Translations under genes and position numbers: made by a program
From: Pyxidicoccus xibeiensis
Lineage (GTDB): Bacteria; Myxococcota; Myxococcia; Myxococcales; Myxococcaceae
Direction: 5' to 3'
Assembly (NCBI RefSeq): GCF_024198175.1
Contig: NZ_JAJVKV010000020.1
Span: forward strand, 1-64,000
Length of the DNA stretch: 64,000 bases
The notes under the pieces: generated by a model
Told to the model about the DNA's origin: nothing
What the model saw: the letters and a program-made list of their open reading frames with translations, nothing else
The model's database searches: none
Part shown: positions 52,717-63,608 of the stretch, piece by piece
Numbering within the stretch: position 1 is the first letter of the stretch
Layout of the letters: every line of letters starts with the position of its first letter

Positions 52717-53319
52717 GTGAAGAAGTCCATGCTGCTCGCCGCGCTCGCGCTGCTGTCGTCTCCGGCCCTGGCGGCCACGCCCCCGGAGGGGGTGGAGTTC
52801 CAGCCGCGCCGCGGCTTCTTCACCGAGACGGACATCGGCGTGTTCTTCACGCTGGGCGGTGAGAACGCCTACTCGAATGCACAGACGTACCTGCAGCTGG
52901 GGCTCGGGTATGACCTGACGGAGAAGCTGTCGCTGGGGGCGCACTTCGGCCTGGGCTCGTCCGCGCAGAACTGCTTCGCGGGCTACCTGCCGGGCACGGA
53001 GACGTGCGCGCTGTCCGACAACTTCACCATGTCCTTCCTGGACCTCACGGCGGCGTACCACGTGAAGGTGATGGACCGGCTGTACCTGACGCCGAAGCTG
53101 GTGGCGGGCTACACTCGGTTGGACCCGGCGCCGGTGGACCCGGACTCGGGAGACCCGGGCCGTGCCGTCAGCGCGCCGAACGCGGGCCTGGGCTTCGGCC
53201 TGGAGTACGCCACGGGCATGGACCACTTCTCGGTGGGCGCGGACCTGCTGGCCCGCTACGTCATCGGCCCCAACATCGCGGCCTTCGCCATCTTCCCGAA
53301 GGTGAAGTACACGTTCTGA
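52717..53319 (+). CDS. nfsH: Outer-membrane beta-barrel protein, NfsH-like
   Basis: A 200-residue exported protein: signal MKKSMLLAALALLSSPALA, then about eight amphipathic strands (TETDIGVFFTLGGEN, TYLQLGLGYDLTEKLSLGAHFGLG, and so on) ending with Phe in FPKVKYTF. Residues CFAGYLPGTETC probably form a disulfide loop facing out. The start is GTG at 52717 with GGAGG before it. It is the third barrel of the block and closes it. The hairpin before it implies separate or lower expression. It converges with the next minus-strand gene only 4 bases away. Confidence 0.7.
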   Translation: MKKSMLLAALALLSSPALAATPPEGVEFQPRRGFFTETDIGVFFTLGGENAYSNAQTYLQLGLGYDLTEKLSLGAHFGLGSSAQNCFAGYLPGTETCALSDNFTMSFLDLTAAYHVKVMDRLYLTPKLVAGYTRLDPAPVDPDSGDPGRAVSAPNAGLGFGLEYATGMDHFSVGADLLARYVIGPNIAAFAIFPKVKYTF

Positions 53320-53323
53320 CGGC

Positions 53324-54121
53324 TCAGAGGGGCCGCAGCGAGTCGATGGTGGCGCGGAAGAACTCGCCCTCCGACTCGAAGCGCGGCTCGCCGAAGAACC
53401 AGCCCGCGCGCATCCGGGAGGGGACGGTGAGCCCCGCGAAGGTGCGCTCCTCCAGCACCTCGCAGCCGAACGCGTGGAGGCCGAAGGGGTCCTTCGGCCG
53501 GGGCGCGCCCCAGCGCTGGAAGCTCACGCGGCGCAGGGCTCCGGCGTCACCCAGCTCCAGCCGGATGTCGAAGGGCTCCTGGTCGATGGTGAAGTGGGCC
53601 ACGGCCGTGCGCGCGCCTTCCGCGGACCAGGTGACGTGGGGGCCCACCAGCCACGTGGGGACCATGGCGACGGTCTCCGCGGCCAGCCGGCCCCGCGCGG
53701 AGCGGGCGATATCCGGACCGTCTCCTGTCGCCACCGGCACCAGCCCCAGCAGCTTCCAGCGCATCTCGCCGCGGCCGTCGGCGTAGAGGTCATGGCCCAC
53801 GACGGGTAGCCCCTTCATCCGCGCGCGGGCCTTCCACAGGAAGCCCCGGCCGGGAGCGTGGACCTGGGTGGCCTCGAAGGGGAGCCAGCGCCCGCTTATC
53901 TTGAGGGTGCCGTGCATGGTGAGCCGGGACGTGCGCCACAGCGGCGTGCCCGGGGCGATGGCGTGGGTGAGCCAGGCTCGCGCGGGCTGCGGGAGCCCCG
54001 CGACGAACTCGGGGCGGAAGCTCTCGCGCGGCGGCGTGTCCAGGAGGCGCCGCGCCACGTCGTCCTCGGCGCGGGACAGGGGCAGGGCACGTGGCAGCGG
54101 CTCGTCGAGTGCGGTGTTCAT
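53324..54121 (-). CDS. DUF6544-like protein
   Basis: A 265-residue soluble protein with the pattern of the DUF6544 family: LPQPARAWLTHAIAPGTPLW, a strand FEATQVHAPGRGFLWKARAR, then DLYADGRGEMRWKLLGLVPVA. No enzyme motif is known for this family, which may bind a lipid or small hydrophobic ligand. The ATG at 54121 begins MNTALDEP. Its neighbour on the same strand, an NmrA-like protein, ends 14 bases upstream, suggesting an operon. Confidence 0.6.
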   Translation of the reverse strand: MNTALDEPLPRALPLSRAEDDVARRLLDTPPRESFRPEFVAGLPQPARAWLTHAIAPGTPLWRTSRLTMHGTLKISGRWLPFEATQVHAPGRGFLWKARARMKGLPVVGHDLYADGRGEMRWKLLGLVPVATGDGPDIARSARGRLAAETVAMVPTWLVGPHVTWSAEGARTAVAHFTIDQEPFDIRLELGDAGALRRVSFQRWGAPRPKDPFGLHAFGCEVLEERTFAGLTVPSRMRAGWFFGEPRFESEGEFFRATIDSLRPL

Positions 54122-54134
54122 GAGGGGCCTTTCG

Positions 54135-55037
54135 TCAGCGCGCCGGCGTCCTGCTCCACAGCGAGGCGTGGTCGCGCACGTAGTCGGGCAGCGTGCGTGC
54201 GGGATGTCCGAGCAGCCGCGCGAGCGTCGGGTCCACCTTCTCCGCCTGTCCGTTGCGCAGCCCCGCGTGGAGCATGGTCTGGACCAGCACCTGCGCGGCA
54301 GGCAGTCCCCGCCTCCAGAGATGCGCCATGTAGCCGGGCACGCTCGCGGGCTGGTAGCGCACGTGGCTGCCCAGCCGCTCCGTCAGCGTCTCGGCGACCT
54401 CGAGGAAGGTGAGGGACTCCGGGCCGGTGAGGGTGTACGCCTTGCCCGCGTGGGCCTCCGGCGCGGCGAACACGCGGGCCGCGACCTCGGCCACGTCGCG
54501 CACGTCGACGAACGCGACGCTCCCCCGGCCCGCCGGAACGTAGATGCGGCGGTCCTCGACGATGTCACGCAGGTAGGCGCCCCCCAGGTTCTGCGCGAAG
54601 AAGCCGGGCCGCAGCAGCGTCCATTGCGTGCCTGACTGCGCCAGGTGCCGCTCCACGGCGTGGTGGGGGATGCGCGGGTTGGTGTCGGCGCCCGCCACCG
54701 AGAGGAAGACGATGTGCCGGACGCCGCTCGTCACCGCCACGTCCACCAGCCGGTGGAGGGTGGGCTGCACGTCGGAGATGGCCGGAGGGCGCAGGAGGAA
54801 CAGCGCGTCGCACCCGTCCAGCGCGGGCTGGAAGGTCTCCGGGCTCAGGAAGTCCAGCGCGGCGACCTCGGCTTCCGGGCCGAGCGCCGAGCGGGCTCGC
54901 TCCACCGAGTGGTCCGCGGCCCGGGCCGCAATCCCCTGGGTCGCCAGCGCCCGGAGCACCTCGCGCCCCACGGTGCCGAGCGCCCCGGTGACGAGCACCC
55001 TGGAAGGAGCAGGGGATGAAGGAGGGCTGGCATCCAT
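54135..55037 (-). CDS. NmrA/NAD(P)-binding atypical SDR protein
   Basis: A 300-residue protein with a Rossmann N-terminus, RVLVTGALGTVGREVLRAL (the GxxGxxG nucleotide-binding motif), then ALDGCDALFLLRPPAISDVQ, VRHIVFLSVAGAD and TLLRPGFFAQNLG. It lacks the Tyr-x-x-x-Lys of classical SDRs, as in NmrA/QOR2-type sensors and reductases; it may reduce a quinone or sense redox state. The ATG at 55037 is the first with the motif close to the N-terminus. Likely co-transcribed with the DUF6544 gene. Confidence 0.85.
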   Translation of the reverse strand: MDASPPSSPAPSRVLVTGALGTVGREVLRALATQGIAARAADHSVERARSALGPEAEVAALDFLSPETFQPALDGCDALFLLRPPAISDVQPTLHRLVDVAVTSGVRHIVFLSVAGADTNPRIPHHAVERHLAQSGTQWTLLRPGFFAQNLGGAYLRDIVEDRRIYVPAGRGSVAFVDVRDVAEVAARVFAAPEAHAGKAYTLTGPESLTFLEVAETLTERLGSHVRYQPASVPGYMAHLWRRGLPAAQVLVQTMLHAGLRNGQAEKVDPTLARLLGHPARTLPDYVRDHASLWSRTPAR

Positions 55038-55332
55038 GGCGGGTCGTCCTCGAGCTCCGTCAGGGCGAAGGTCATCAGCCCTGACGTACACCCCGCTGCA
55101 TGCCGCGCGCCGGCCCTGCGTGCACGCCCAGAATTGCGGTGAGCGTCAGGTAGGACACGCGCGCGGGGCCCTCCAGGTGCAGGACCTGCGCGCGCTGTGA
55201 GCCCACGCGCAAGGCCTTCGTGTCATGACGCCCCCTGCGCCAGGTGGATGGCGAAGACCGCATGCCGGCCGCGGCTCCGCGCCATCTTCGAGCGGCTGTC
55301 GCCCGACCGGAAGGGGTAGGGCCGGGCCGTCC

Positions 55333-56409
55333 CTATGCGACCGCGAGCCTGTGCACCGGCTCGGGCGCGGTCGCCTCCACGGCCTCGTCCCTCAGCCGGG
55401 CCAGGGTGGACAGGCGATTCTCGTCGAGGATGCGCCGCGTGGTGACGCGGTCCGGGTAGCACCGCATGAACATGTTCGTGAAGTGCGTGCCGTAGTGGAT
55501 GGCCTTCTCCCCGCGAGGCCCCATCAGCGGGCGGATGCACGCGTCGAAGGCGGGCTCGTGGAAGTACGCCACGGAGTACCGCTCCCGCGTGTTCAGCCGG
55601 ACCTTGTGGGGCGTGGAGAGCAGGTAGCCGCCGGTGAGGAACTGCAGGATGTCGCCGGGGAACACGGTGAGCACCTGCGGCACGGGCTTCACGAAGGTCC
55701 ACGGCTCCTCGTGCTCGAACATGCCCGCGGAGCTCTCGCCGGGCAGCCAGTTCCGGTTGCGCTTCTCGCCCTCCACGGGGGGCCGGACGAGGAGCCCGCC
55801 CACGTCGTCCTGCGCCGCGATGACCAGCAGGCCGTAGTCGGTATGCGCGCCGATGCCCCGCGAGGACGTGGGGGACAGCGCCGGAAACCGGAGGACGCGC
55901 ATGTGGTGCCAGCCGTCTCGCGTCAGGCGCGTCAGGGCGTCGACCTCCAGGCCCAGTCCCAGCGCAGTCAATCGCAGCAGCCGCTCGCCAATGGAGCCGA
56001 GCGCATCGGTGAAGGCCGTCATATCCTGGCGGTAGGCGTCGTCGGGCCAAGGTGCCGGGCCGTGGCAGGGCCACTGTGCGCGCACCCGCGCATCCGTCAC
56101 CGGGAGGTCCTTGCAGACGGTGAAGATCTCCGAGTAGTCGGCCTCGCCCGCGGTGACCTCCTCGCCCGACGCGATGTAGCCGCTGTAGGTCAGATCACTG
56201 ACGCAGCGGGACTTGGCCTCCAATGACATACGGAAGAAGCGCCTGCTCGCCTGGAAGGCACGCTCGGTCTGCTGTTCCTGGCTGGGATTCATCGCGACCT
56301 GGAAGATGCCATCCCGCCTCCAGGCCTGGACCATCCTGTCTGCCAATTCGAGGTCGGTGGGCACACCGGTGACGCAGTCGGGCAGGGGGAACGTCTGCAG
56401 GTCTGTCAT
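55333..56409 (-). CDS. efe: Ethylene-forming enzyme (2-oxoglutarate/Fe(II) oxygenase)
   Basis: A 358-residue enzyme that, as in Pseudomonas syringae, should turn 2-oxoglutarate into ethylene and CO2, with arginine hydroxylation as a side reaction. Aligned from memory with that enzyme it matches without gaps for about 300 residues. The iron ligands His189, Asp191 and His268, the 2-oxoglutarate Arg277, and Glu84, Arg171, Tyr192, Ala198, Phe283, Arg316 and Cys317 all fall at the same numbers. Signature stretches are SDLTYSGYIASGEEVTAG, GWHHMRVLRFP and IGAHTDYGLLVIAAQDDVGG. There is no signal peptide. The ATG at 56409 lacks a Shine-Dalgarno site (CCCCCCTCA precedes it) but aligns with the known N-terminus. 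A sigma-70-like promoter lies at 56545-56573. Confidence 0.93.
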   Translation of the reverse strand: MTDLQTFPLPDCVTGVPTDLELADRMVQAWRRDGIFQVAMNPSQEQQTERAFQASRRFFRMSLEAKSRCVSDLTYSGYIASGEEVTAGEADYSEIFTVCKDLPVTDARVRAQWPCHGPAPWPDDAYRQDMTAFTDALGSIGERLLRLTALGLGLEVDALTRLTRDGWHHMRVLRFPALSPTSSRGIGAHTDYGLLVIAAQDDVGGLLVRPPVEGEKRNRNWLPGESSAGMFEHEEPWTFVKPVPQVLTVFPGDILQFLTGGYLLSTPHKVRLNTRERYSVAYFHEPAFDACIRPLMGPRGEKAIHYGTHFTNMFMRCYPDRVTTRRILDENRLSTLARLRDEAVEATAPEPVHRLAVA

Positions 56410-56544
56410 TGAGGGGGGCTTTCGAATGCCGTTGGAGGGCCAGGGGTAGCCCTGCAGCGCGGCGCGTCGGACGGGCCTCCGAAGGGGGGATGCGAGACGA
56501 GGGGTAATGACTCGCAACGGAGTAGAGCCGCCAGACTGTTAAAA

Positions 56545-56573
56545 ACTTAAAGCCTGTCCAAACCCGCAGTCAA
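56545..56573 (-). promoter_or_regulatory. Sigma-70-type promoter of the ethylene-forming enzyme gene
   Basis: On the minus strand: -35 TTGACT (56573-56568), a 17-base spacer and -10 TTAAGT (56550-56545). The surrounding AT-rich patch is unlike the rest of the window. Predicted start is near 56537, leaving about 128 nt of leader before the ATG at 56409. Confidence 0.65.
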
Positions 56574-56634
56574 CCTGCCCTCCAGGGTGGGCTGGGAAGC
56601 GTGCGGTCTGCAATCCCAGTCCTCCAGACGCACG

Positions 56635-56667
56635 AAGGGCCCGCCCCCAATCCGGGAACGGGCCCTT
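56635..56667 (-). terminator. Hairpin after typA
   Basis: AAGGGCCCG (56635-56643) pairs with CGGGCCCTT (56659-56667), a 9-bp perfect stem about 30 bases past the typA stop on the minus strand. No clean T-run follows. Confidence 0.6.
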
Positions 56668-56695
56668 CTGCTACGGCGGCCTTCGGGACTGAGGA

Positions 56696-58540
56696 CTACT
56701 CCCCGGCGGCGCGCTCCTCGCGCTTGCGGTCACGCTCGGCGCGGTAGCGCTCGCCGTGCGCCAGCGCCTTCTTGCGCATGCGGATGGACTTGGGCGTCAC
56801 CTCGACCAGCTCGTCGTCGGCGATCCACTCCAGCGCCTTCTCCAGCCCCATCTCGCGGGGCGGGACGAGGATGACGTTCTCGTCGCGGCCGGCGGCGCGG
56901 ATGTTGGTGAGCTTCTTCTCGCGGCAGCAGTTGACGTTCAGCTCGGAGGGGTGGGCGTGCTCGCCGATGATCATGCCCTCGTACACGGTGACGCCGGCCC
57001 CCACGAAGAGGTACCCGCGCTCCTGGATGCTGAACAGCGCGTAGGGAACGGTGTCGCCCAGACGGTCGGAGACCATGGCGCCGTTCTGACGCTTCGGGAT
57101 GTAGCCGAACCACGGCTCGAAGCCGTCGAACTGGCTGCTCATGATGCCCTCGCCACGGGTGATGGTGAGGAACTCCGAGCGGAAGCCGATGAGGCCGCGC
57201 GCGGGGATGCGGAACTGGAGGCGGGTGCGGCCCGAGCCCAGGCTCGCCATGTCCTTCATGCGGCCCTTGCGGGGCCCCAGGCGCTCCGTCACCACGCCCA
57301 CGCTGTTCTCCGGCACGTCGCAGAAGAGCAGCTCCATGGGCTCGTGCAGCACGCCGTCGATGGTCTTGGTGATCGGCTCCGGGTTGGAGGCGGTCAGCTC
57401 GTAGCCCTCGCGGCGCATGTTCTCGATGATGACGGCCAGGGCGAGCTCGCCACGGCCCACCACGCGGAAGGCGTCGGGGGTGTCGGTGTCCTCCACGCGG
57501 ACGGCCACGTTGCGGTAGGCCTCGCGGTAGAGGCGCTCACGCAGGTTGCGGGAGGTGACGAACTTGCCCTCCTTGCCCGCGAGCGGCCCGTCGTTGACCT
57601 TGAAGATCATCATCATCGTGGGCTCGTCCACGGTGATGCGGGGCAGGGCCACCGGCTTCTCGGGGTCACCGATGGTGTCGCCGATGGACACCTCCTCGAT
57701 GCCGGCGATGGAGACGATCTCCCCGGGACCCGCGTCCTGGATCTCCACGCGCTTCAGGCCGGAGAAGCCGTACAGCTTGACGATCTTGCCCGGCTGCACC
57801 TTGCCGCCGTCGCGCACGACGGAGACGGGCATGTTGGGCGTGAGCCGGCCTGCCTGCACGCGGCCCACCGCGAGACGGCCCACATAGTCGTCGTAGTCCA
57901 GGTTGGCCACGAGCAGCTGCGGGGTCTTCTCGTCCGAGGCGGGCGGAGGCGGGATGTGGCGGATGATGGCGTCGAACAGCGGCTCCAGCGTCTTGCCCGG
58001 CACCGCCAGCTCGGTGGAGGCCTGACCGTGGCGCGCCACGGTGTAGAGAACGGGCATCTCCAGCTGCTTGTCGTCCGCGCCCAGGTCGATGTAGAGCGAG
58101 TAGACCTGATCGAGGACTTCCGGCGCGCGGGCGTCCTGGCGGTCGATCTTGTTGATGACCAGCACCGTCTTCAGGCCCATGGCCAGCGCCTTGGTGAGCA
58201 CGAAGCGCGTCTGGGGCAGGGGACCTTCGGCGGCGTCCACCAGCAGCACGACGCCGTCCACGAGGCGCAGACCGCGCTCCACCTCACCACCGAAGTCGGC
58301 GTGACCCGGGGTGTCGATGATGTTGATCTGCATGCCCTTGTAGTTGACCGCGGTGTTCTTCGCGAGAATCGTGATTCCCTTCTCGCGCTCGAGGTCGTTC
58401 GAGTCCATCACCCGCTCGGCGACGTGCTCGTTGCTACGGAATGTGCCCGCCTGCCGCAGCAGGTGATCGACGAGCGTGGTCTTGCCATGGTCAACGTGAG
58501 CGACGATGGCGACGTTACGGATGTTTTCGCGAGGAATCAT
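56696..58540 (-). CDS. typA: Ribosome-associated GTPase TypA/BipA
   Basis: A 614-residue translational GTPase. The N-terminal G domain has [13 protein letters not shown] (G1), GITILAKN (G2), [12 protein letters not shown] (G3) and NKIDRQDA (G4); domain II follows, then the BipA-specific C-terminal part with [21 protein letters not shown] and [16 protein letters not shown]. TypA assists ribosome assembly and translation under stress and cold. Length and motifs are full. The ATG at 58540 starts [15 protein letters not shown], typical of the family. It is a stand-alone leftward gene. Confidence 0.97.
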   Translation of the reverse strand: MIPRENIRNVAIVAHVDHGKTTLVDHLLRQAGTFRSNEHVAERVMDSNDLEREKGITILAKNTAVNYKGMQINIIDTPGHADFGGEVERGLRLVDGVVLLVDAAEGPLPQTRFVLTKALAMGLKTVLVINKIDRQDARAPEVLDQVYSLYIDLGADDKQLEMPVLYTVARHGQASTELAVPGKTLEPLFDAIIRHIPPPPASDEKTPQLLVANLDYDDYVGRLAVGRVQAGRLTPNMPVSVVRDGGKVQPGKIVKLYGFSGLKRVEIQDAGPGEIVSIAGIEEVSIGDTIGDPEKPVALPRITVDEPTMMMIFKVNDGPLAGKEGKFVTSRNLRERLYREAYRNVAVRVEDTDTPDAFRVVGRGELALAVIIENMRREGYELTASNPEPITKTIDGVLHEPMELLFCDVPENSVGVVTERLGPRKGRMKDMASLGSGRTRLQFRIPARGLIGFRSEFLTITRGEGIMSSQFDGFEPWFGYIPKRQNGAMVSDRLGDTVPYALFSIQERGYLFVGAGVTVYEGMIIGEHAHPSELNVNCCREKKLTNIRAAGRDENVILVPPREMGLEKALEWIADDELVEVTPKSIRMRKKALAHGERYRAERDRKREERAAGE

Positions 58541-58807
58541 GCAGACCGAACTGTGATGAAGGTGGGGGAACGCCCGAAACACCCGGGGCTTCCGAACCCC
58601 ACTGGAACCCGGAAGGCGGGCGCTTATATGCCGCGAGTGCGTCCCCTGCAATGAACGCGGAAGCCCACCAGTCGGGCGGGCACCTCCCACCCCCTGGCGA
58701 CGAGGCTCCGCGCTCCCCGTCCTTCAACCCCCGGCGAGAGCGATTTCTCCTTTGGCTGGGGGTTGTTACCTGCCTGCCACCTTGCTCGGCGGGCAGGCGC
58801 TGATGGC

Positions 58808-59730
58808 TCACGCGCCTACATCTAATGCCGGGCGGGCGGCACCGTTCGTCCGGACGCCCAGCCGCTCCCGGAGGAAGCGCTCCACCTTCAGCTCCACCAG
58901 CCCCGGGGCCTCCAGGGGGGCGGTGTGGGTGCCGTCGGGGATGAGCACCAGCTCGGCGCCCGGAATCCGGTCCGCCATCTTCTGGGAGACCCAGCCGGGG
59001 GTGAACCGGTCCTTCTCACCGGCGATGATGAGGGTGGGCACGTCCACGTGGGACAGGTGGTCCCACGCGTTGTGCTCGGCCAGCGACTCCAGCGTCCTCA
59101 CGAAGACCACGGGGTCCATCTTCGCCAGGTGGTCGAAGTAGGGCCCCAGGTCGTTGCGGGCAATGCGCTCGCGGTTCATCTCCAGCGTTATCGCCAGCTG
59201 CACCGTCAGCTCGGTGCGCAGCGCCGCATGGATGATGCGGGCGGACTGCTGGGGGTAGCGCTCCACCACGCGGCGGATGAAGGGAAACAGGCGTTTGAGC
59301 GCGGTGGAGTCGTGGAAGGTGTCCAGCGGGTTGCCGTAGCTGCCGCACAGCAGGACGAGCCCGGCGACGCGGCTGGCGTAGCGGCGGTGGAACTCCAGCG
59401 CCACCTGGACGCCCATGGAGTGGCCGAAGATGACGCCGCGCTCGAGGCCGGCGGCGTCCATCACCCGCTGCAGGTCGTCACACGTGTAGATCATCCCCAC
59501 GCGCGAGTGGTCATCCGGGTTGCCGGAGCGGCCGTGGCCCCGGTAGTGCCAGCGCAGCACGCGGTGGCGCCGCGCGAGGTACGGGGACAGGTACTTCCAC
59601 GCGAAGCCGTCACAGCCCAGGCCGTCGCAGAGGACCATGCCGGGCAGGCCGTCGCCGCTGACCTGGTAGTACAGCTCCGCGCCGTCGGGGACGCGGAGGT
59701 AGTCCTGGCGGAAGTAGTGGGCCTCGGGGC

Positions 59731-59734
<4 letters not shown>
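58808..59734 (-). CDS. Alpha/beta-hydrolase
   Basis: A 308-residue hydrolase. The oxyanion region is near MVLCDGLGCDGFAW, the nucleophile Ser sits in IFGHSMGVQVA, the acid Asp in IIAGEKDRFTPG and the base His in IPDGTHTAPLE, so the triad is complete. There is no signal peptide. The substrate, an ester or lactone, is unknown. Its start overlaps the stop of the sigma-54 activator gene by 4 bp, which suggests they are expressed together and that the activator may serve the hydrolase's pathway. Confidence 0.88.
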
Positions 59735-61314
<1,580 letters not shown>

Positions 61315-61424
61315 CCCCACCTCTGTGCGCCCCCATGCTCGGGGATGGGGACACCGGCCGTCGGAAATCGGATTCCCCGCCTCTCATACCCCATGAACCG
61401 GCTTTATCCGCAGCTATCTCTCTC

Positions 61425-62438
61425 GTGACTACCTCCACTCACACCCGCGGTGGAGCCGGGCATGGCCACGAGCATGAGCACGGCGAGGGGCATGACCATC
61501 ACCACCATCATCATGGTCACGACCATGGGCACGGCCATTCGCATGGCCCCCGGAAGGGGAGCCTGGCGGAGGAGCGGCGGAAGGACCAGCGGCGGCTCGT
61601 CTTCGCGCTGGTGCTGACGGCGACCATCGCCCTGGCGGAGGCGGTGGGGGGCTGGCTGACGAACTCGCTGGCCCTGATGTCCGACGCGGGCCACATGCTG
61701 ACGGACGTGTCCGCGCTGGGCTTGAGCCTGGTGGCGCTCTGGTTCGCGGGCAAGCCGGCGGACGTGAAGAAGACGTACGGCTACTACCGGATGGAGATCC
61801 TCAGCGCGCTGCTCAACGGCGTGCTGCTGCTGGCCATCACCGGCTTCATCCTCTACGAGGCCTGGGAGCGCTTCCGCGCGCCGGCGCCGGTGGCGCTGGG
61901 GCCCATGGCCATCGTCGCCACCGTGGGCCTGCTGGCGAACCTGGGCGCCCTGGGCTTCCTGCACAGCACCCACTCCATGAACGTGCGGGGCGCCTTCCTG
62001 CACGTGCTGGGGGACACGCTGTCGTCGGTGGGCGTGCTCATCGGCGCGGGCATCATGGCGCTCACCGGCTGGTTCGTGGTGGACCCCATCATCTCGGTGG
62101 TCATCTCCGTGGTCATCGTGGTGGGCGCGGTGCGCCTCGTCCGGGACGCGGTGGACGTGCTGATGGAGGCCGTGCCGGCGCACGTGGACATGGCCCACAT
62201 CAAGGACCTGATGCTGAAGATCAAGGGCGTCACGGCGGTGCATGACCTGCACGTGTGGACCATCTCCAGCGGGGTGTACGCGCTGTCCGCGCACCTGGTG
62301 GTGCAGGACCCCATGGTCTGCAACAACGACGAGATCCTCTCGGCGGTGAAGCACGACCTGTACGACCGCTTCGGCATCGACCACACCACCATTCAAATCG
62401 AGAGCGAGACCTACGCCCACCTGGGTGAGGTGCACTGA
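61425..62438 (+). CDS. Zinc cation-diffusion-facilitator transporter
   Basis: A 337-residue six-helix CDF exporter of the ZitB/CzcD type. The N-terminal His-rich stretch at about residues 10-45 (a run of HGHEHEHGEGHDHHHH) supplies metal binding. Helix II carries SDAGHMLTD and helix V HVLGDTLSS, the two HxxxD pairs of the zinc site, and the C-terminal cytosolic domain ends VHDLHVWTISSGVYALSAH. It exports zinc (possibly cobalt or cadmium) by proton antiport. The start is probably the GTG at 61425; a Shine-Dalgarno is weak, and an ATG at 61335 is the alternative. Confidence 0.9.
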   Translation: MTTSTHTRGGAGHGHEHEHGEGHDHHHHHHGHDHGHGHSHGPRKGSLAEERRKDQRRLVFALVLTATIALAEAVGGWLTNSLALMSDAGHMLTDVSALGLSLVALWFAGKPADVKKTYGYYRMEILSALLNGVLLLAITGFILYEAWERFRAPAPVALGPMAIVATVGLLANLGALGFLHSTHSMNVRGAFLHVLGDTLSSVGVLIGAGIMALTGWFVVDPIISVVISVVIVVGAVRLVRDAVDVLMEAVPAHVDMAHIKDLMLKIKGVTAVHDLHVWTISSGVYALSAHLVVQDPMVCNNDEILSAVKHDLYDRFGIDHTTIQIESETYAHLGEVH

Positions 62439-62543
62439 CGCCCGCGGGGCCGGCCCCCACGGGTGGGCCCGCGTAGCGCAGCGGACGCTCCTGGCGGGTT
62501 CGCCTTGCGCCGGTGGTCCGGAGCGGACGATTCTCCGCGCCCC

Positions 62544-63581
62544 ATGAGCGTGCTGGACAAGGTGTTGGCGTTGCGCCCCGGGAACACGGTGGCCCGGGTG
62601 GGCTCCGGCTCCCGCGTGCCGCTGCTGAATCCCAGGGAGCTGCTGCGCGCGCTGGAGGGCGCGCCGGTGGCCCTGCCGTGCCTGCCGGTCCAGGCCAAGG
62701 GGGCGCTGCCGGGGCTGCTGCGCGCGGCCCGGGTGGAGGACTCGGTGCTGGGGCTGGCGTGCCCGCACCCCCTGGCGGACCGGGGCGCGGCGGAGCGCTT
62801 CGTGGCGGCCGCGCACGCGGCGGCGGTGGAGGCTGAGCACTCGCGGCCCCTCTTCCTCCAGGCCGGGCCGGTGCGCGTGGCCCGGGTGGACGGGGACGCG
62901 CTGGGACCCCTCCAGGAAGGCCTGTTCCGCGTGGTGGACGCGGGCTTCACGCTGGTGTCGCTGGACTTGTCGCGGCTGGACTCGTACGCGGCGGTGGAGG
63001 CCCTCAACGTCCTGACGGGGCCGATAACGGAGCGCGAGCTGTCGCTGGAGCTGACGGCCCCGGCGCCCTCGGGCGGCGACGTGCTGGACCCGTACCGCAC
63101 GCTGCTGGAGGGGCTGAAGCAGTGGAAGGTGCCGGTGCGCTTCGTCCGGGTGCCGGAGGCGGCGCTGGGCGTGGGCGAGCCGGACGTGGACCTGCTGCGG
63201 CGGCTGGTGGAGCTGGCCGCGGAGTACGACGCGGTGGTGACGGTGGGCGAGGTGGGCATGGGACTGCCTCGGGCCCTGCCCACCTACGTGGCGGCCGGCG
63301 TGCGCAAGGTGGACTGCGTGGGCCCCTTCGAGCGGCTCGCGCTGGGCGCCTGGCCCGCCGAGACACGTGCCAGCGTCATGGAGAAGGCCACGGCCGCGGG
63401 GCTGCCCGCGGGCGAGCTGCTCAGCGTCCTGGAGGAGCAGCTGCCCCCGCTGGAGCCGGACGCGCGCGAGAAGCTGGAGGCGCTGTCCTTCGCGGAGGCC
63501 GTGGAGGTCTTCGCCGCCCTGGGGGCGACCCGCACGGGCCAGCCGTCCATGCGCTTCCTGGCGGAGAACCAGAGCGACTGA
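62544..63581 (+). CDS. Protein of unknown function, possibly a TIM-barrel aldolase relative
   Basis: A 345-residue soluble protein of alternating helix and strand (ALPCLPVQAKGALPGLLRAARVE, LFLQAGPVRVARVDGD, VDAGFTLVSLDLSRLDSY, YDAVVTVGEVGMG). The layout suggests a beta/alpha barrel; a remote kinship with tagatose-bisphosphate-aldolase subunits is conceivable but not shown by any residue I can name. It begins at the ATG 62544 and ends 27 bases before rsmD. I do not recognise the family. Confidence 0.55.
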   Translation: MSVLDKVLALRPGNTVARVGSGSRVPLLNPRELLRALEGAPVALPCLPVQAKGALPGLLRAARVEDSVLGLACPHPLADRGAAERFVAAAHAAAVEAEHSRPLFLQAGPVRVARVDGDALGPLQEGLFRVVDAGFTLVSLDLSRLDSYAAVEALNVLTGPITERELSLELTAPAPSGGDVLDPYRTLLEGLKQWKVPVRFVRVPEAALGVGEPDVDLLRRLVELAAEYDAVVTVGEVGMGLPRALPTYVAAGVRKVDCVGPFERLALGAWPAETRASVMEKATAAGLPAGELLSVLEEQLPPLEPDAREKLEALSFAEAVEVFAALGATRTGQPSMRFLAENQSD

Positions 63582-63608
63582 CCCGAAGCCGGTGCTAGAA
63601 GGCTGCGC

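Noticed and set aside
55038-55332. The 295-bp gap between the NmrA-like gene and the ethylene-forming enzyme gene
   Set aside because: Open frames here lack Shine-Dalgarno sites and homology; no terminator or promoter is clear enough to call.
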